Below, piece by piece: positions 6,837-16,300 of a stretch of 25,469 nt of DNA. The translations under genes were made by a program, and so were the position numbers. The notes beneath the pieces are model-generated. The model did no database searches. It was given only the letters and a program-made list of their open reading frames with translations, and was not told where the DNA came from. How positions within the stretch are numbered: position 1 is the first letter of the stretch; each line of letters begins with the position of its first letter. The stretch covers positions 1 through 25,469 of the forward strand of contig DASXYG010000028.1 in the NCBI GenBank assembly GCA_036502625.1. The letters are read 5' to 3'. The stretch is from DASXYG01 sp036502625 (GTDB lineage Bacteria > Actinomycetota > Actinomycetes > Streptosporangiales > Streptosporangiaceae).

Positions 6837-7735
6837 TGTTCGAGCTTCGCCACCTCCGCCTCATCTGCGAGATCGCCCAGTCCGGCTCGTACTCCGCGGC
6901 CGCGCGCGGGCTCGGCTACACCCAGCCCGCGATCAGCCAGCAGATGCGCGCCCTGGAGCGCGAGGCGGGCACGCCGCTGGTCACCCGGGCGGGCCGGCGC
7001 ATGCGGCTCACCGAGGCGGGCGAGGCGCTGGCCCGCCGCGCCGCGGGCATCCTGAGCAGCGTGGCCGCCGCCGAGGACGAGCTGGCCGGCATCGCCGGGC
7101 TGCGCGCCGGGCGGGTGCGGCTGACCGCGTTCCCCAGCGGCAGCGCGACGCTCGTCCCCGCGGCCATCGCCCGGCTCGCGCACGCCCATCCCGGCATCCG
7201 GGTGTCGCTGACCGAGGCCGAACCGCCCGAGGCGATGCGCGCGCTGCGCGACGGCGAGGCCGACATCGCGCTGACCTTCTCCTACGGCGGAGACGACGGC
7301 GGCGCCTCCGCCGGGCTCGCGGAGATACCGCTGCTCGACGACCCGCTGATGGCCGTGCTGCCGGACGCGCACCCGCTGAGCGGCCGTACGTCCGTCAAGG
7401 TCTGCGACCTCGCGGGCGAGGCGTGGATCGCCGGGTGCGAACGCTGCCGCGGCAACCTGCTCCGGTTGTGCGCCGGGTTCGGCTTCGAGCCGGACATCGC
7501 GTTCGCCACCGACGACAGCGTGGCCGTGCAGAGCCTCGTGGCGGCCGGGCTCGGGGTCGCGCTCGTGCCCGGCCTGGTGCTGTCGGCGTCGCACAACCCG
7601 GGCACGGTCGCGGTGCCGGTCGACCCGGAGCCGCGCCGCGGCGTGTCCGCGGTCGTCTGGCCCGACTCCCGTACGGTGCCCGCGGTGGCGGCCATGCTCG
7701 ACACCCTCACCGCGGTCGCCGCCGTGCCGGCCTGA
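6836..7735 (+). CDS. LysR family transcriptional regulator
   Basis: This 299-residue protein has the usual LysR layout: an N-terminal winged helix-turn-helix (residues 1-60; FELRHLRLICEIAQSGSYSAAA and YTQPAISQQMRALE), a linker helix, and a periplasmic-binding-like effector domain (about 90-295). It probably controls the divergent thiol dioxygenase gene and itself. The effector domain carries a cysteine cluster, C190, C201, C204 and C212, including a C-E-R-C pair; with a thiol-oxidising enzyme next door this could mean thiol or redox sensing, but that is inference. ATG 6836 is set by the adjacent -10 box and homology of the N-terminus. The gene converges on nagA with 4 bases between stops. Confidence 0.92.
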   Translation: MFELRHLRLICEIAQSGSYSAAARGLGYTQPAISQQMRALEREAGTPLVTRAGRRMRLTEAGEALARRAAGILSSVAAAEDELAGIAGLRAGRVRLTAFPSGSATLVPAAIARLAHAHPGIRVSLTEAEPPEAMRALRDGEADIALTFSYGGDDGGASAGLAEIPLLDDPLMAVLPDAHPLSGRTSVKVCDLAGEAWIAGCERCRGNLLRLCAGFGFEPDIAFATDDSVAVQSLVAAGLGVALVPGLVLSASHNPGTVAVPVDPEPRRGVSAVVWPDSRTVPAVAAMLDTLTAVAAVPA

Positions 7736-7739
7736 CCCG

Positions 7740-8879
7740 TCAGGCGGGGCGCCCGCCGCGGACGACCTCGGCGACGGCCAGGTCGTCGTCGAGCACCAGC
7801 AGGTCGGCGCGCAGCCCCGGGCGCAGCGCGCCGCGGTCGTCCAGGCCGAGCACCCGGGCGGGCGTCACGGTCGCGGCGGCCACGGCGTCCGGTACGGAGA
7901 GCCCGGACGCGTGGACGGCGTTGCGTACGGCGTTCTCCATGGTGAGCGTGCTCCCGGCGATCGAGTCTCCGGCCGCGAGGCGGGCCACGCCGCCGCTGAC
8001 CCGGACCTCCATCGAGCCGAGGCGGTAGTCGCCGTCGCCCATGCCCGCCGCCGCCATCGCGTCGGTGACCAGCGTGAAGCCGCCGCGCGCCGCGCGCACC
8101 GCCATGGCGACGATCGCGGGGTGCAGGTGGATGCCGTCGTTGATCAGCTCCACCGTGACCCGCTCGTCGTTGAGCGCGGCGCCGACCGGGCCCGGGTCGC
8201 GGTGGTGCAGCCCGCGCATGCCGTTGAACAGGTGGGTGGCCACGGTCGCGCCCGCGTCGATGGCGGCGGTGGTCTCCGCGTAGCTGGCGTCGGTGTGCCC
8301 GACGGCGGCGACCACGCCGGCGCCGACGACCCGCTTCACGGCGTCGAGCGCGCCGTCCAGCTCCGGCGCGAGCGTCACCATGAGGACGTGCGGCGACCGC
8401 AGCATCACCGCGAGCGCGGCCGGGTCGGGCGGGCGGAGGTACTCGGGGTCCTGCGCGCCGCAGCGCTTCGCCGACAGGAACGGCCCCTCCAGGTGGACGC
8501 CCGCGAGCAGGCCGTCGCCGACCAGCTCGCCGAGCGCGTCCGTCATCCGGGCGAGGTCCGCGACCGGGGCGGTCACCAGGCTGGCGACGCAGGTCGTGGT
8601 GCCGTGCGCGAGGTGGAACGCGGCGGCGGTGCGCGCCTCCTCCTGGTCGCCGGTGGTGAACGACGCGCCGCCGCCCCCGTGGGTGTGGATGTCGATGTAA
8701 CCGGGCGTGACGTACCGGCCCCCGAGGTCGCGTACGTCACCGCCCGGCACGGGATCGGACGCGCTGCCGAGCGCGGCGATCCGGCCGCCCTCGACACGCA
8801 CCCAGCCGCCCTCGACGACCCGGTCGGGTCGGACGAGGCGGGCGTTCGACCAGGTCAGCGAGGCGCCCGTGCGGTTCAC
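7740..8879 (-). CDS. nagA: N-acetylglucosamine-6-phosphate deacetylase
   Basis: This 379-residue amidohydrolase removes acetate from GlcNAc-6-phosphate to give glucosamine-6-phosphate in the cytoplasm. Visible family motifs are H65-T-H67 in the metal site, HLEGPF with the metal-ligand Glu, GHTDASYAET, THLFNGMRGLHHRDPG, DGIHLHP, and the catalytic Asp in VTDAMAAAG. Length is normal. The start GTG 8879 overlaps the stop of the kinase gene by four bases (GTGA), so the two are translated as a coupled operon with the kinase first. A dre-like operator precedes the pair, consistent with DasR control. No nagB lies in the window. Confidence 0.93.
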   Translation of the reverse strand: MNRTGASLTWSNARLVRPDRVVEGGWVRVEGGRIAALGSASDPVPGGDVRDLGGRYVTPGYIDIHTHGGGGASFTTGDQEEARTAAAFHLAHGTTTCVASLVTAPVADLARMTDALGELVGDGLLAGVHLEGPFLSAKRCGAQDPEYLRPPDPAALAVMLRSPHVLMVTLAPELDGALDAVKRVVGAGVVAAVGHTDASYAETTAAIDAGATVATHLFNGMRGLHHRDPGPVGAALNDERVTVELINDGIHLHPAIVAMAVRAARGGFTLVTDAMAAAGMGDGDYRLGSMEVRVSGGVARLAAGDSIAGSTLTMENAVRNAVHASGLSVPDAVAAATVTPARVLGLDDRGALRPGLRADLLVLDDDLAVAEVVRGGRPA

Positions 8880-9823
8880 GCGACCGCCGCCGTCCCCGTC
8901 GCGCCGCCGGTTCTCGTCAGGTCCCACGCGGCGAGCCCGGCGCCCTGGCATCCGGCGAGCTCGCCGAGCCGCGTCGTGACCATGCGGGGCGGCACCTGGA
9001 ACGTGGCGCGTTCGGCGAGCGCCGCGGCCAGCGGGTCGAGCAGCGTGGCGCCCGCCTCGGCGAGGCCGCCGCCGATCACCACGAGCCCCGGGTCGATCAG
9101 CGTCACGCACGTCATCAGCCCGCGGGCCAGCGCGCTGACGGCGTCCGCCCAGATCTCCGCGGCGAGCCGGTCGCCGGCGGCCACGCGGCGCGCCACCTCC
9201 TCGGCGTCCACCCCGGCCGATCCCGTACGCCGCGCGTAGCGGTGCGCGATGGCGCGCGCCGACGCCAGGGTCTCCACGCAGCCGCGGGCGCCGCAGCCGC
9301 ACGGCGGGCCGTCCGGCGCCACCACGACGTGGCCGATCTCCCCGGCCCGGTGGCCGGCGCCGCGGTGGATGCGGCCGTCGAGGACCAGGGCGCCGCCGAT
9401 GCCGGTGCCGATCGCGACGAAGACGAAGGACGGGGTGCCGGCGCCGACGCCGAGCCGCGACTCCGCGAGCGCGGCGGCGCGTACGTCGTGGCAGAGCACG
9501 GCCGGCACGCCGAGCCGCTCGGACAGCAGCCGCCCGATCGGGACGTCGCGCCAGCCGACGTTCGCGGAGAACGCGGCGACGCCGGACGTCTCGTCGACGA
9601 TGCCGGGGAGGGTGAGGCCGACGGCGCGGGGCGCGCGGCCGTCCGCGGCCTCGTCGTCGCACAGGCGGGCGGCGATGTCGAGGACGTGGTCGACGACCGC
9701 CTCGGGGCCGCGCCCGCGCCCGGTCGGCACGGTCTCGACGCGCCGCGGTGTGCCGTCGTGGCTGATCAGCGCGGTCTTGATCCGGGTACCGCCCACGTCG
9801 AGCGCGACCACCTGTCCGTCCAC
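8876..9823 (-). CDS. ROK family sugar kinase (likely GlcNAc kinase)
   Basis: This 315-residue protein should phosphorylate a hexose or amino sugar using ATP. It has the N-terminal phosphate motif LDVGGTRIK (D9-G11-G12-T13), the catalytic Asp D113 in CHDVRAAALAE, GTGIGG, and the ROK signature with E162, H165 and the zinc-binding cysteines C175-x-C177 and C182. It has no helix-turn-helix, so it is an enzyme and not a NagC-type repressor. The coupling to nagA makes GlcNAc or ManNAc the likely substrate, though glucose is possible. GTG 9823 has a strong GGAGG upstream. A dre-like site lies 30-42 bases before the start codon. Confidence 0.9.
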   Translation of the reverse strand: MDGQVVALDVGGTRIKTALISHDGTPRRVETVPTGRGRGPEAVVDHVLDIAARLCDDEAADGRAPRAVGLTLPGIVDETSGVAAFSANVGWRDVPIGRLLSERLGVPAVLCHDVRAAALAESRLGVGAGTPSFVFVAIGTGIGGALVLDGRIHRGAGHRAGEIGHVVVAPDGPPCGCGARGCVETLASARAIAHRYARRTGSAGVDAEEVARRVAAGDRLAAEIWADAVSALARGLMTCVTLIDPGLVVIGGGLAEAGATLLDPLAAALAERATFQVPPRMVTTRLGELAGCQGAGLAAWDLTRTGGATGTAAVA

Positions 9824-9852
9824 GGTGCCTCCTTCGGCCCACCCAGCCCAAG

Positions 9853-9872
9853 TTGTCTAGACCACATGGTCT
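9853..9872 (-). promoter_or_regulatory. DasR-type (dre-like) operator before the ROK-nagA operon
   Basis: On the minus strand the sequence reads AGACCATGTGGTCTAGACAA, which holds GTGGTCTAGACAA (9865-9853). This is close to the dre consensus known from Streptomyces, roughly A(G/C)TGGTCTAGACCA(G/C)T, bound by the GntR-family repressor DasR. A second perfect dyad, AGACCA-CA-TGGTCT (9859-9872), overlaps it. It is positioned for repression of the GlcNAc genes when amino-sugar phosphates are absent. DasR itself is not in the window. Confidence 0.75.
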
Positions 9873-9963
9873 CATCACCAAGGCCGGGTGTGGCCCCCGG
9901 GAGCGGCGATCGCGCCACCCGGGGCACCCGTATGCGGACTACCTGGTCACCCTCTGTTCACCG

Positions 9964-9979
9964 CGGGCGTCAGCGCCCG
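9964..9979. other. Hairpin spanning the decarboxylase stop codon
   Basis: CGGGCG-TCAG-CGCCCG forms a perfect 6-bp stem with a 4-base loop that contains the stop codon of the minus-strand ThDP gene. It lacks a T tract, so it is at most a weak terminator or 3'-end stabiliser. Confidence 0.4.
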
Positions 9980-11658
9980 GCGCGGTCCTGGGCGCGTTCG
10001 GACACGAAGCCCAGGATGGGGATCTCCACCAGCACGGGGGCGTCCGCGCGCGTCGCGTCGGCGATCACCGGGGCGACGTCGTCGGTACGGGTCACCCGTA
10101 CGGTGTTCATGCCGAATCCGGCGGCGATGTGCGACCAGTCGATCGACGGCTCGGTGAGGTCGACGCCGACCAGCTTCTCCGGGTCGATGCCGGGGCCGTC
10201 CTGCCGCGGCGAGCGGTACTCCGCGTTGTTGAAGACGACGAACGTCACCGGGGCGCCGTAGTGGCCGGCGCTCCACAGGCCCTGCACGCCGAACATCGCC
10301 GCGCCGTCGCCGAGCAGCGCCACGACCGGACGGTCGGCGCGGGCGAGGCGTGCGCCCACCGCCGTGCCGATGCCCCAGCCGAGGCCGCCGCCCACGGTGT
10401 GGTGGAAGTCGCCCGGCTTGCGCATCCGCAGCGCGCGGCGCAGCAGCTTGCCGGTCGTGATGGCCTCCTCGACGACGGTCGCGCCGTCGGGGATGGCGTC
10501 GGCCACCAACTGCGCGGCCGCCAGGGGGTGCAGCGAACCCGGGACGTCGGACCCGCGCGACCGGGCGGCGGCGCGCCAGGCGTCGCGCTCGGCGACCTGC
10601 CGCCCGCCGATCTCCGACGCGCGCTCACCGGCGCGCTCGGCCAGCCGCGCGGCGTTCGGGCCGCTGCCGCGCAGCTCCTCGGCCAGCGCGGCGAGCGTCG
10701 GCGCGAGCTCGCCGAGCAGGCCCACCTCGGCGGGCCAGTTGCGGCCGATCTCCGACGCGTCGGTGTCGATCTGGACGACGCGGGCGCCGTCCGGCAGCGC
10801 CGAGCCCGGCGTGTAGCCGTGCGGGCGGATCGTCGCGCCGGCCACCAGGACGACGTCGTGGCCGTCGAGGACCTCGCGCACCTTCGCGTGCAGTGGCAGC
10901 GGCATCGGCGCGGTCAGGGGGTGCTCGCTGTCGGCGTTCACGGCGTCGAACATCGGCTGCGGCACGACCAGCGCGCCGAGCGCCTCGGCGACCGCCGTGA
11001 GCTCCGCGACCGCGCCGCCCTGCCCGACCCGGTCGCCCGCGATGATCGCCGGGCGCTCCGCGGCGGCCAGCACCGCGGCGGCGCGCTCAATGCCGTCGGC
11101 CGTGCCGAGCCCCGGGCGGGGGGTGCGCGCCGGGGTGCCGACCGTGGCGTCCTGGCCGAACAGCTCGCTGGGGATGGAGACGAACACCGGGCCGTACGGC
11201 GCGGTGCGGGCCAGCGCGAACGCGCGCCGCATGACGATCGGGAGGTCCTCGGCGCGGTGCACCTGCTCCGCCGACTTCGCCGCCGTCTGGGCGAGGCCGA
11301 CGAGGTCGGCGGACAGCATGGGGCCGTACGCGAGGTGCCGTTGGTCCTGCTGCCCGGCCGTGACGACCATCGGGGTGCGGGAGCGCAGCGCGTTGAGCAT
11401 GCCGATCAGCCCGTTGGACAGGCCGCCGCCGGCGTGCAGGTTCACGAACGACGGGCGCCCGGTCGTGCGCGCGTGCCCGTCGGCCATCGCGACGACCGCC
11501 TGCTCCTGGATGCCGAGCGTGTACGTGATGTCGCGGGCGCCGCTCAGCGCCTCGATCATCGGCACCTCGGTCGTACCGGGATTGCCGAACACGCGGTCCA
11601 CGCCCTCGTCGCGCAGCAGCGCGAGGAAGCGGTCCGCGACGCGTTCGGACATGCTCAT
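9970..11658 (-). CDS. Benzoylformate decarboxylase-like ThDP-dependent enzyme
   Basis: This 562-residue protein is a thiamine-diphosphate enzyme of the decarboxylase/acetolactate-synthase superfamily. It has the ThDP-activating Glu E52 (GIQEQAVV) and the cofactor motif GDG...NN (residues 450-478). Compared with Pseudomonas benzoylformate decarboxylase, both active-site histidines appear to be kept: H75 in NLHAGGG (their H70) and H280 in RPHGYTPG (their H281). The NPGS serine is Thr in NPGTTE. This favours non-oxidative decarboxylation of an aromatic 2-keto acid, but the substrate is not proven. The ATG at 11658 has AGGGGA upstream. It lies 37 bases after the conservon GTPase on the same strand and may be transcribed with it. 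Confidence 0.85.
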   Translation of the reverse strand: MSMSERVADRFLALLRDEGVDRVFGNPGTTEVPMIEALSGARDITYTLGIQEQAVVAMADGHARTTGRPSFVNLHAGGGLSNGLIGMLNALRSRTPMVVTAGQQDQRHLAYGPMLSADLVGLAQTAAKSAEQVHRAEDLPIVMRRAFALARTAPYGPVFVSIPSELFGQDATVGTPARTPRPGLGTADGIERAAAVLAAAERPAIIAGDRVGQGGAVAELTAVAEALGALVVPQPMFDAVNADSEHPLTAPMPLPLHAKVREVLDGHDVVLVAGATIRPHGYTPGSALPDGARVVQIDTDASEIGRNWPAEVGLLGELAPTLAALAEELRGSGPNAARLAERAGERASEIGGRQVAERDAWRAAARSRGSDVPGSLHPLAAAQLVADAIPDGATVVEEAITTGKLLRRALRMRKPGDFHHTVGGGLGWGIGTAVGARLARADRPVVALLGDGAAMFGVQGLWSAGHYGAPVTFVVFNNAEYRSPRQDGPGIDPEKLVGVDLTEPSIDWSHIAAGFGMNTVRVTRTDDVAPVIADATRADAPVLVEIPILGFVSERAQDRAGR

Positions 11659-11695
11659 TGCGACGTCCCCTGTTCTGTGTTCCTTCGGCCGGCGG

Positions 11696-12352
11696 TCAGT
11701 ACGGGCGGGAGCCGAGCGCCTGGGCCTGCTGCTGCGCGGCGCGGGTGGCGAGCGCGTGCTGCACCAGCGTGATCAGCGTGGCCTTCGTGGACTCGCGGTT
11801 GCGCGCGTCGCACATGACGATCGGGACGTTCTCCGGTACCGACAGCGCCTCGCGCACCTGCTCGCCGGTGTGCGGGAACTGGCCGCCGAAGCCGTTGATG
11901 CCGACGATGAACGGCAGCCCCGACTCCTCGAAGTAGTCGATGGCGGGGAAGCTGTCCTCGAGCCGGCGGGTGTCGACGAGGACGACCGCGCCGATCGCGC
12001 CCTTGACCAGGTCGTCCCACATGAACCAGAAGCGGTGCTGCCCGGGGGTGCCGAAGAGGTACAGGATCAGGTCGCTGTCCAGCGAGACGCGGCCGAAGTC
12101 CATGGCGACCGTGGTCGTGGTCTTGTCCGGCACGTGGGCCAGGTCGTCGAGGCCCTCACTGGCCACGGTCATGACGGCCTCGGTGGTCAGCGGCACGATC
12201 TCCGATACCGAGCCCACGAAGGTGGTCTTGCCGACCCCGAAGCCGCCGGCGACGACGATCTTGACCGAGGTCATCTTGGAGGCGCCCGCCCGAGCTCCCG
12301 TACCGGGGCCCTGCGGGGGGCCTGAGACGGGATCAGAGCTTGCGAAGTCCAC
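11696..12352 (-). CDS. cvnD: Conservon Ras-like GTPase (CvnD type)
   Basis: This 218-residue cytoplasmic GTPase is the last member of the conservon. The P-loop GGFGVGKT is at residues 36-43; FGTPGQHRFWFMW (G3 region) and VLVDTRR plus the VGINGFGG segment (degenerate G4) follow. Such proteins belong to the MglA/Ras-like group and work with the roadblock protein in membrane-linked signalling. GTG 12352 overlaps the end of the DUF742 gene and has AAAGGG upstream; the alternative ATG 12274 (192 residues) has no ribosome site nearby. Expression is probably coupled to the upstream gene. Confidence 0.9.
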   Translation of the reverse strand: MDFASSDPVSGPPQGPGTGARAGASKMTSVKIVVAGGFGVGKTTFVGSVSEIVPLTTEAVMTVASEGLDDLAHVPDKTTTTVAMDFGRVSLDSDLILYLFGTPGQHRFWFMWDDLVKGAIGAVVLVDTRRLEDSFPAIDYFEESGLPFIVGINGFGGQFPHTGEQVREALSVPENVPIVMCDARNRESTKATLITLVQHALATRAAQQQAQALGSRPY

Positions 12353-12839
12353 TGAGCACCCTTTCGAGCAAGTTGAGGTCGGCGCCTTCGTCGGCGGACG
12401 GCTGGTGGATGCGGACGAGGCCCTGGTCGGACATGTCCGCGACGATGATGCGGGCGACCCCGAGGGGGATCCGCAGCAGGGCGGAGATCTCGGCCACGGA
12501 TCGCCAGTCGCCGCAGAGGTCCACGATCGCCATGCACTCCGGGGTGAGCCGGGTGAGGTCGCCGTGGGCGTACGCGGTCGTGGAGACCAGGGCCTCGATC
12601 GGGAGCTGGTAGCGGGGCTGGGTACGCCCGCCGGTGATCGCGTAGGGGCGCACCAGCGGGCTCGACTCGTCTTGGCCGCCCCCGCCCGGCCTGCCGCCCT
12701 GCTGGGCGGGCGCACCGGGATAGGGCGACCGGGGATCCATCGGACGGTCCCGTGGATCAGGGGGGCGGAACTGGGGTGCCCCCAGCGGGTCGGGACCACC
12801 GCCGGCCGGCGGCAGCCCCCAGCCTCCGCCCGTGTTCAC
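12333..12839 (-). CDS. cvnC: Conservon DUF742 protein (CvnC type)
   Basis: This 168-residue protein has a Gly/Pro-rich disordered N-terminal third (to about residue 60) and a C-terminal DUF742 domain with LVRPYAITGGRTQP, LPIEALVSTT, and a winged-helix-like segment (SVAEISALLRIPLGVARIIVADMSDQGLV). In Streptomyces conservons the CvnC protein interacts with the other members. Its GTG start overlaps the CvnB stop by four bases, and its end overlaps the GTPase gene by 20 bases if the longer GTPase start is used, so translation of B, C and D is chained. Confidence 0.92.
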   Translation of the reverse strand: MNTGGGWGLPPAGGGPDPLGAPQFRPPDPRDRPMDPRSPYPGAPAQQGGRPGGGGQDESSPLVRPYAITGGRTQPRYQLPIEALVSTTAYAHGDLTRLTPECMAIVDLCGDWRSVAEISALLRIPLGVARIIVADMSDQGLVRIHQPSADEGADLNLLERVLSGLRKL

Positions 12840-13270
12840 GGTGTCTCGCCGCCCCGCATGGACGCCTGCAGCTCAGCGCGCAGCGCCGGGGTCAGAACCC
12901 GGCCGGCCCGCTCGACCAGCAGGGTCATCTCGTACGCGACGAGTCCCATGTCGCAGTTCGAGGCGGCCAGCACCGACAGACAGGAGCCGTCGCTGATCGC
13001 CATGACGAGCAGGAGCCCGCGCTCCATCTCCACGACGGTCTGCGTGACGGCGCCGCCCTCGAAGACACGAGCGGCGCCCGCGGTGAGGCTGGTCAGGCCG
13101 GAGGCGACGGCGGCGAGCTGGTCGGCGCGGTCCGCAGGGAAGCCCTGGGAGATCGCCAACGGCAAGCCGTCCGAGGACACGACCACCGCGTGCGCTACGC
13201 CGGGCACCCGCTCGACGAAGTTGGTGATCAGCCAGTTGAGGTCTTGAGTGGGGGGAGTCATCTCCCGCAC
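12836..13270 (-). CDS. cvnB: Conservon roadblock/LC7 protein (CvnB type)
   Basis: This roughly 144-residue protein is a single roadblock/LC7 domain: LNWLITNFVERVPGVAHAVVVSSDGLPLA, then ADQLAAVASGLTSLT, VVEMERGLLLVMAISDGSCLSVLA and YEMTLLVERAGRVLTP. In conservons it acts as the partner or regulator of the Ras-like GTPase. The start is uncertain: GTG 13270 has GGAG 3 bases upstream, whereas ATG 13261 has GGGAG directly abutting it. It lies about 40 bases after the kinase gene. Confidence 0.92.
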   Translation of the reverse strand: MREMTPPTQDLNWLITNFVERVPGVAHAVVVSSDGLPLAISQGFPADRADQLAAVASGLTSLTAGAARVFEGGAVTQTVVEMERGLLLVMAISDGSCLSVLAASNCDMGLVAYEMTLLVERAGRVLTPALRAELQASMRGGETP

Positions 13271-13310
13271 GGTCTCCGTTCTTCTCCGATGGTGAGCGCC
13301 TGTTCGCCGC

Positions 13311-16300
13311 TCACGCTTCATCCTCCGGGCCCTCGTCGCGCGAGGCGGCGCGGGCGTTCCGGACACCCTGCTGGAAGCTCGACATACGGCTGCGTGCCGC
13401 ATCGGCCGAGCGGGGTGCGGCCGGTACGGCGGCCGCGGGCGGTATCTGCGGAGACGAACCCGGGCCTGCCGCGCCCGGACGTCGCGCACCTGCGGCACCG
13501 GGCACCAGGTTCGCCCGGGGCACCCGCTTGGGCAGCCCGGAATTGGTGGTGCCGCCCGACGTGGGCGTGCTCGCCGCCGCGGCGGCCTGCCAGCCCTCGT
13601 CGCCCGGCGAACGCCAGGCACTGGTGTCGCCGCCCCCGGAGGCGGGGGCCGCCGCCCGTGGTGCCGTCGCGCCGCTGTCAGCCGCGTTCCCGCCAGCGCT
13701 GCCGCTGCCTGGACGGGAACCGCTGCGCCGGAACCACTCCGACTCGATCGCGTCAAAGATGGGTGATCGCTCCTCGGTGTTGGCCGAAGCGCGGTCGGAT
13801 ACGACGGGGAAGGCACCCGAGTCGGGGCCGGTGCGCATCACCGGCCAATCCCCGGTATCGCCCCCACCGGACTCCCCCACCGGTTCGGACGCGTTGCTGA
13901 CAGGTGCGTGGTCGGCCGGCGCCGGATCGGCCGGCGCCGGGTCGTAGCGCGGAGGCGCCGGGCGTACGGCATCCATCGGTGCGGTGCCGCCGTACAGCCC
14001 GTTGACCTGGCCGCCCGCCGGGGCGCCCGGGCCGTTGTTGCCCCCGGTGAGACCGCCGCCGGTGCCGGAGCCGAGGCCCCCGCCGATGCCGTGCGGCAGC
14101 TCCTGCGCGCGGAACGGGCCCGTGTTCCCTCCGGGCCGCCGCACGTCGTGCTCGCCCGTGTCCCGCTGGGCGGGGTACGGGCCTGAGTCGTCCATCGGGG
14201 CCGGTCCCGGCGGGAGTGCGCCCGCCTGGCCGCCGAAGGACGCCGGGCCGACCGAGCCGAACCGGTCGCCGCCGCCGAGTGCCGGGAAGGGGTCGCCCGC
14301 CCCGGCCGAGTCGCCCTCGGGCAGCGCGCCCGGCGCGGAGCCGTTCGCGTTCGACAGACCGGGGAACCCGACGGGCGGGCTCTCCGGAACCGGGCCCGCG
14401 GCGAGCCCGGCCGCCGCGAGCTGGCTGTCGAGGTCGCGGCCGCCGCGGGCCGCGCCGCCGGACACCGAGCGGGTGACGATGCTGTCCGGCAGGAGCGCGA
14501 GGACGGTGAGGCCGCCGGACGCCGCGGGCCGTAGCTGCACGCGGATGCCGTGGCGGGTGGCCAGCCGCCCGACCACGAACAGGCCCATGCGGCGCGACAC
14601 GGAGACGTCCACCACGGGCGGCTCCGCCAGCCTGCGGTTGACCTCCGCGCACTCCTCGGGCGGCATGCCGATGCCGTTGTCGGTGATGTCGAGCATCACG
14701 CCGCCGCCGGACAGCGGCTGGGCGTTCAGCGACACCCGGGTGTCCTGCGGGGAGAACGTGGTGGCGTTCTCCACCAGCTCGGCCACCAGGTGGACGATGT
14801 CGTTGACCGCCTGGCCGACGACCGCGAAGCCCGGCTGCACCTGCAGTTGCACGCGCTCGTACTGCTCGACCTCCGACAGGGAGGCGCGCAGGACGTCCAC
14901 GAGCGGCACCGGCTGGCTCCACCGGCGCGGCGCGTCCTGCCCGGCGAGGACCAGGAGGTTCTCGCCGTTGCGCCGCATGCGGGTGGCGAGGTGGTCCAGC
15001 TTGAAGAGGCTGCCGAGCCGCTCGCCGTCCTGCTCGCCCTGCTCCAGGCCGTCGATCAGGCGGAGCTGCCGTTCGATCAGCGACTGGCTGCGCCGCGACA
15101 GGTTGACGAACATCGCGTTGACGTTGCCGCGCAGCAGGGCCTCGTCGGCCGCCAGCCGCACCGCCTCGCGGTGGACCTCGTCGAAGGACCGGGCCACCTG
15201 GCCGATCTCGTCGGAGGAATTGACGTCGATCGGGCGTACGGACGTGTCGACCGTGCCCGGTTCGGAGTTGCGCAGCGTGTCGACCATGTCGGGCAGGTCG
15301 CGCTTGGCGACCGCGAGCGCGCCCTCGCGCAGGCGGCGCAGCGGGCGGGTCATCGACCGGGCCATCGCGATGGCGATGAGGACGACGAACAGCAGCAGGA
15401 TGACGCCGACGATGCCCTCGACCAGGGCGCTGGTCTGCGCGGAGGTCCTGAGGTCGTGGGCGCGGGTGGTGATCGAGCCGACGAGGCCGGACTCCACCGT
15501 GCGCATGCGGTCGACGGTGGCGGACATCGCGGTGTACCACTCGCGCGCGTCGTTGCCGGTCGTCGGGTCGATGCGCAGCCTGCCCTGGCCGTCGCCGCGG
15601 GACAGCGCGCGGTTCAGGAGGTCCTGCGAGCGGTCGACCTGCGAACCGATGACGGTGTCGTCGTACGTCTGCTTCTGCGGGTCCGACGCGGAGGACTGGA
15701 AGACCAGGAACTCACTGTCCTGCGCGGACTTGGCGTCGCGGAGCTCGTTCGCCTCGCCGGGGGCGAAGTGGCCGGCGGTCAGCGCGCTGAAGAGCACGCC
15801 GCGCTGCACGGACGCCTCGGCCTTGGCGCGGGACAGCGCGCTGAGCGTACGGACGTTCTCCGCGAGGTCGCGGTCGTTGCCGCCCTGCGCGATCTCGTCC
15901 AGCATCGACACGAAGTCGTTGATCGACTCGTTGTACTTCTGGATCGCGGTCAGCGCCGGCACCTTCGAGTGGACCGCGAACGTGCGCAGCGTCGGCAGGT
16001 CGTTCAGCCGGTTGATGACCGTACGGGCCTTCGTCTGGGCGAACGAGCCGTAGCCGGAACCGATCTGGCCGGCGAGGTACTTCACCTCGCCGGCGACCCC
16101 GTCGACCTTGCTGTACGCCTGCTTCACCCGGTTGTAGCCCGAGGCCGGGCGGCCGGCCGCGATGTAGCCGCCGGTGATGTCCTGCTCATCGGAGAGGTTG
16201 GCGACCAGCGTCGTGATGTTCGAGCCGAGGTCGGCGAGCTTCTCGATGCGCTGGTACTCCGCCGTCGACTGCACCGAGCCGGCGAGCCGCAGGCCGCCGA

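Noticed and set aside
8876..9823. ROK protein as a NagC-type transcriptional repressor
   Set aside because: It begins directly with the ATP-phosphate motif and has no helix-turn-helix domain, so it is a kinase.
9970..11658. Acetolactate synthase large subunit
   Set aside because: No small subunit is adjacent, and the active-site histidines and NPG(T)-type motif fit benzoylformate decarboxylase better.
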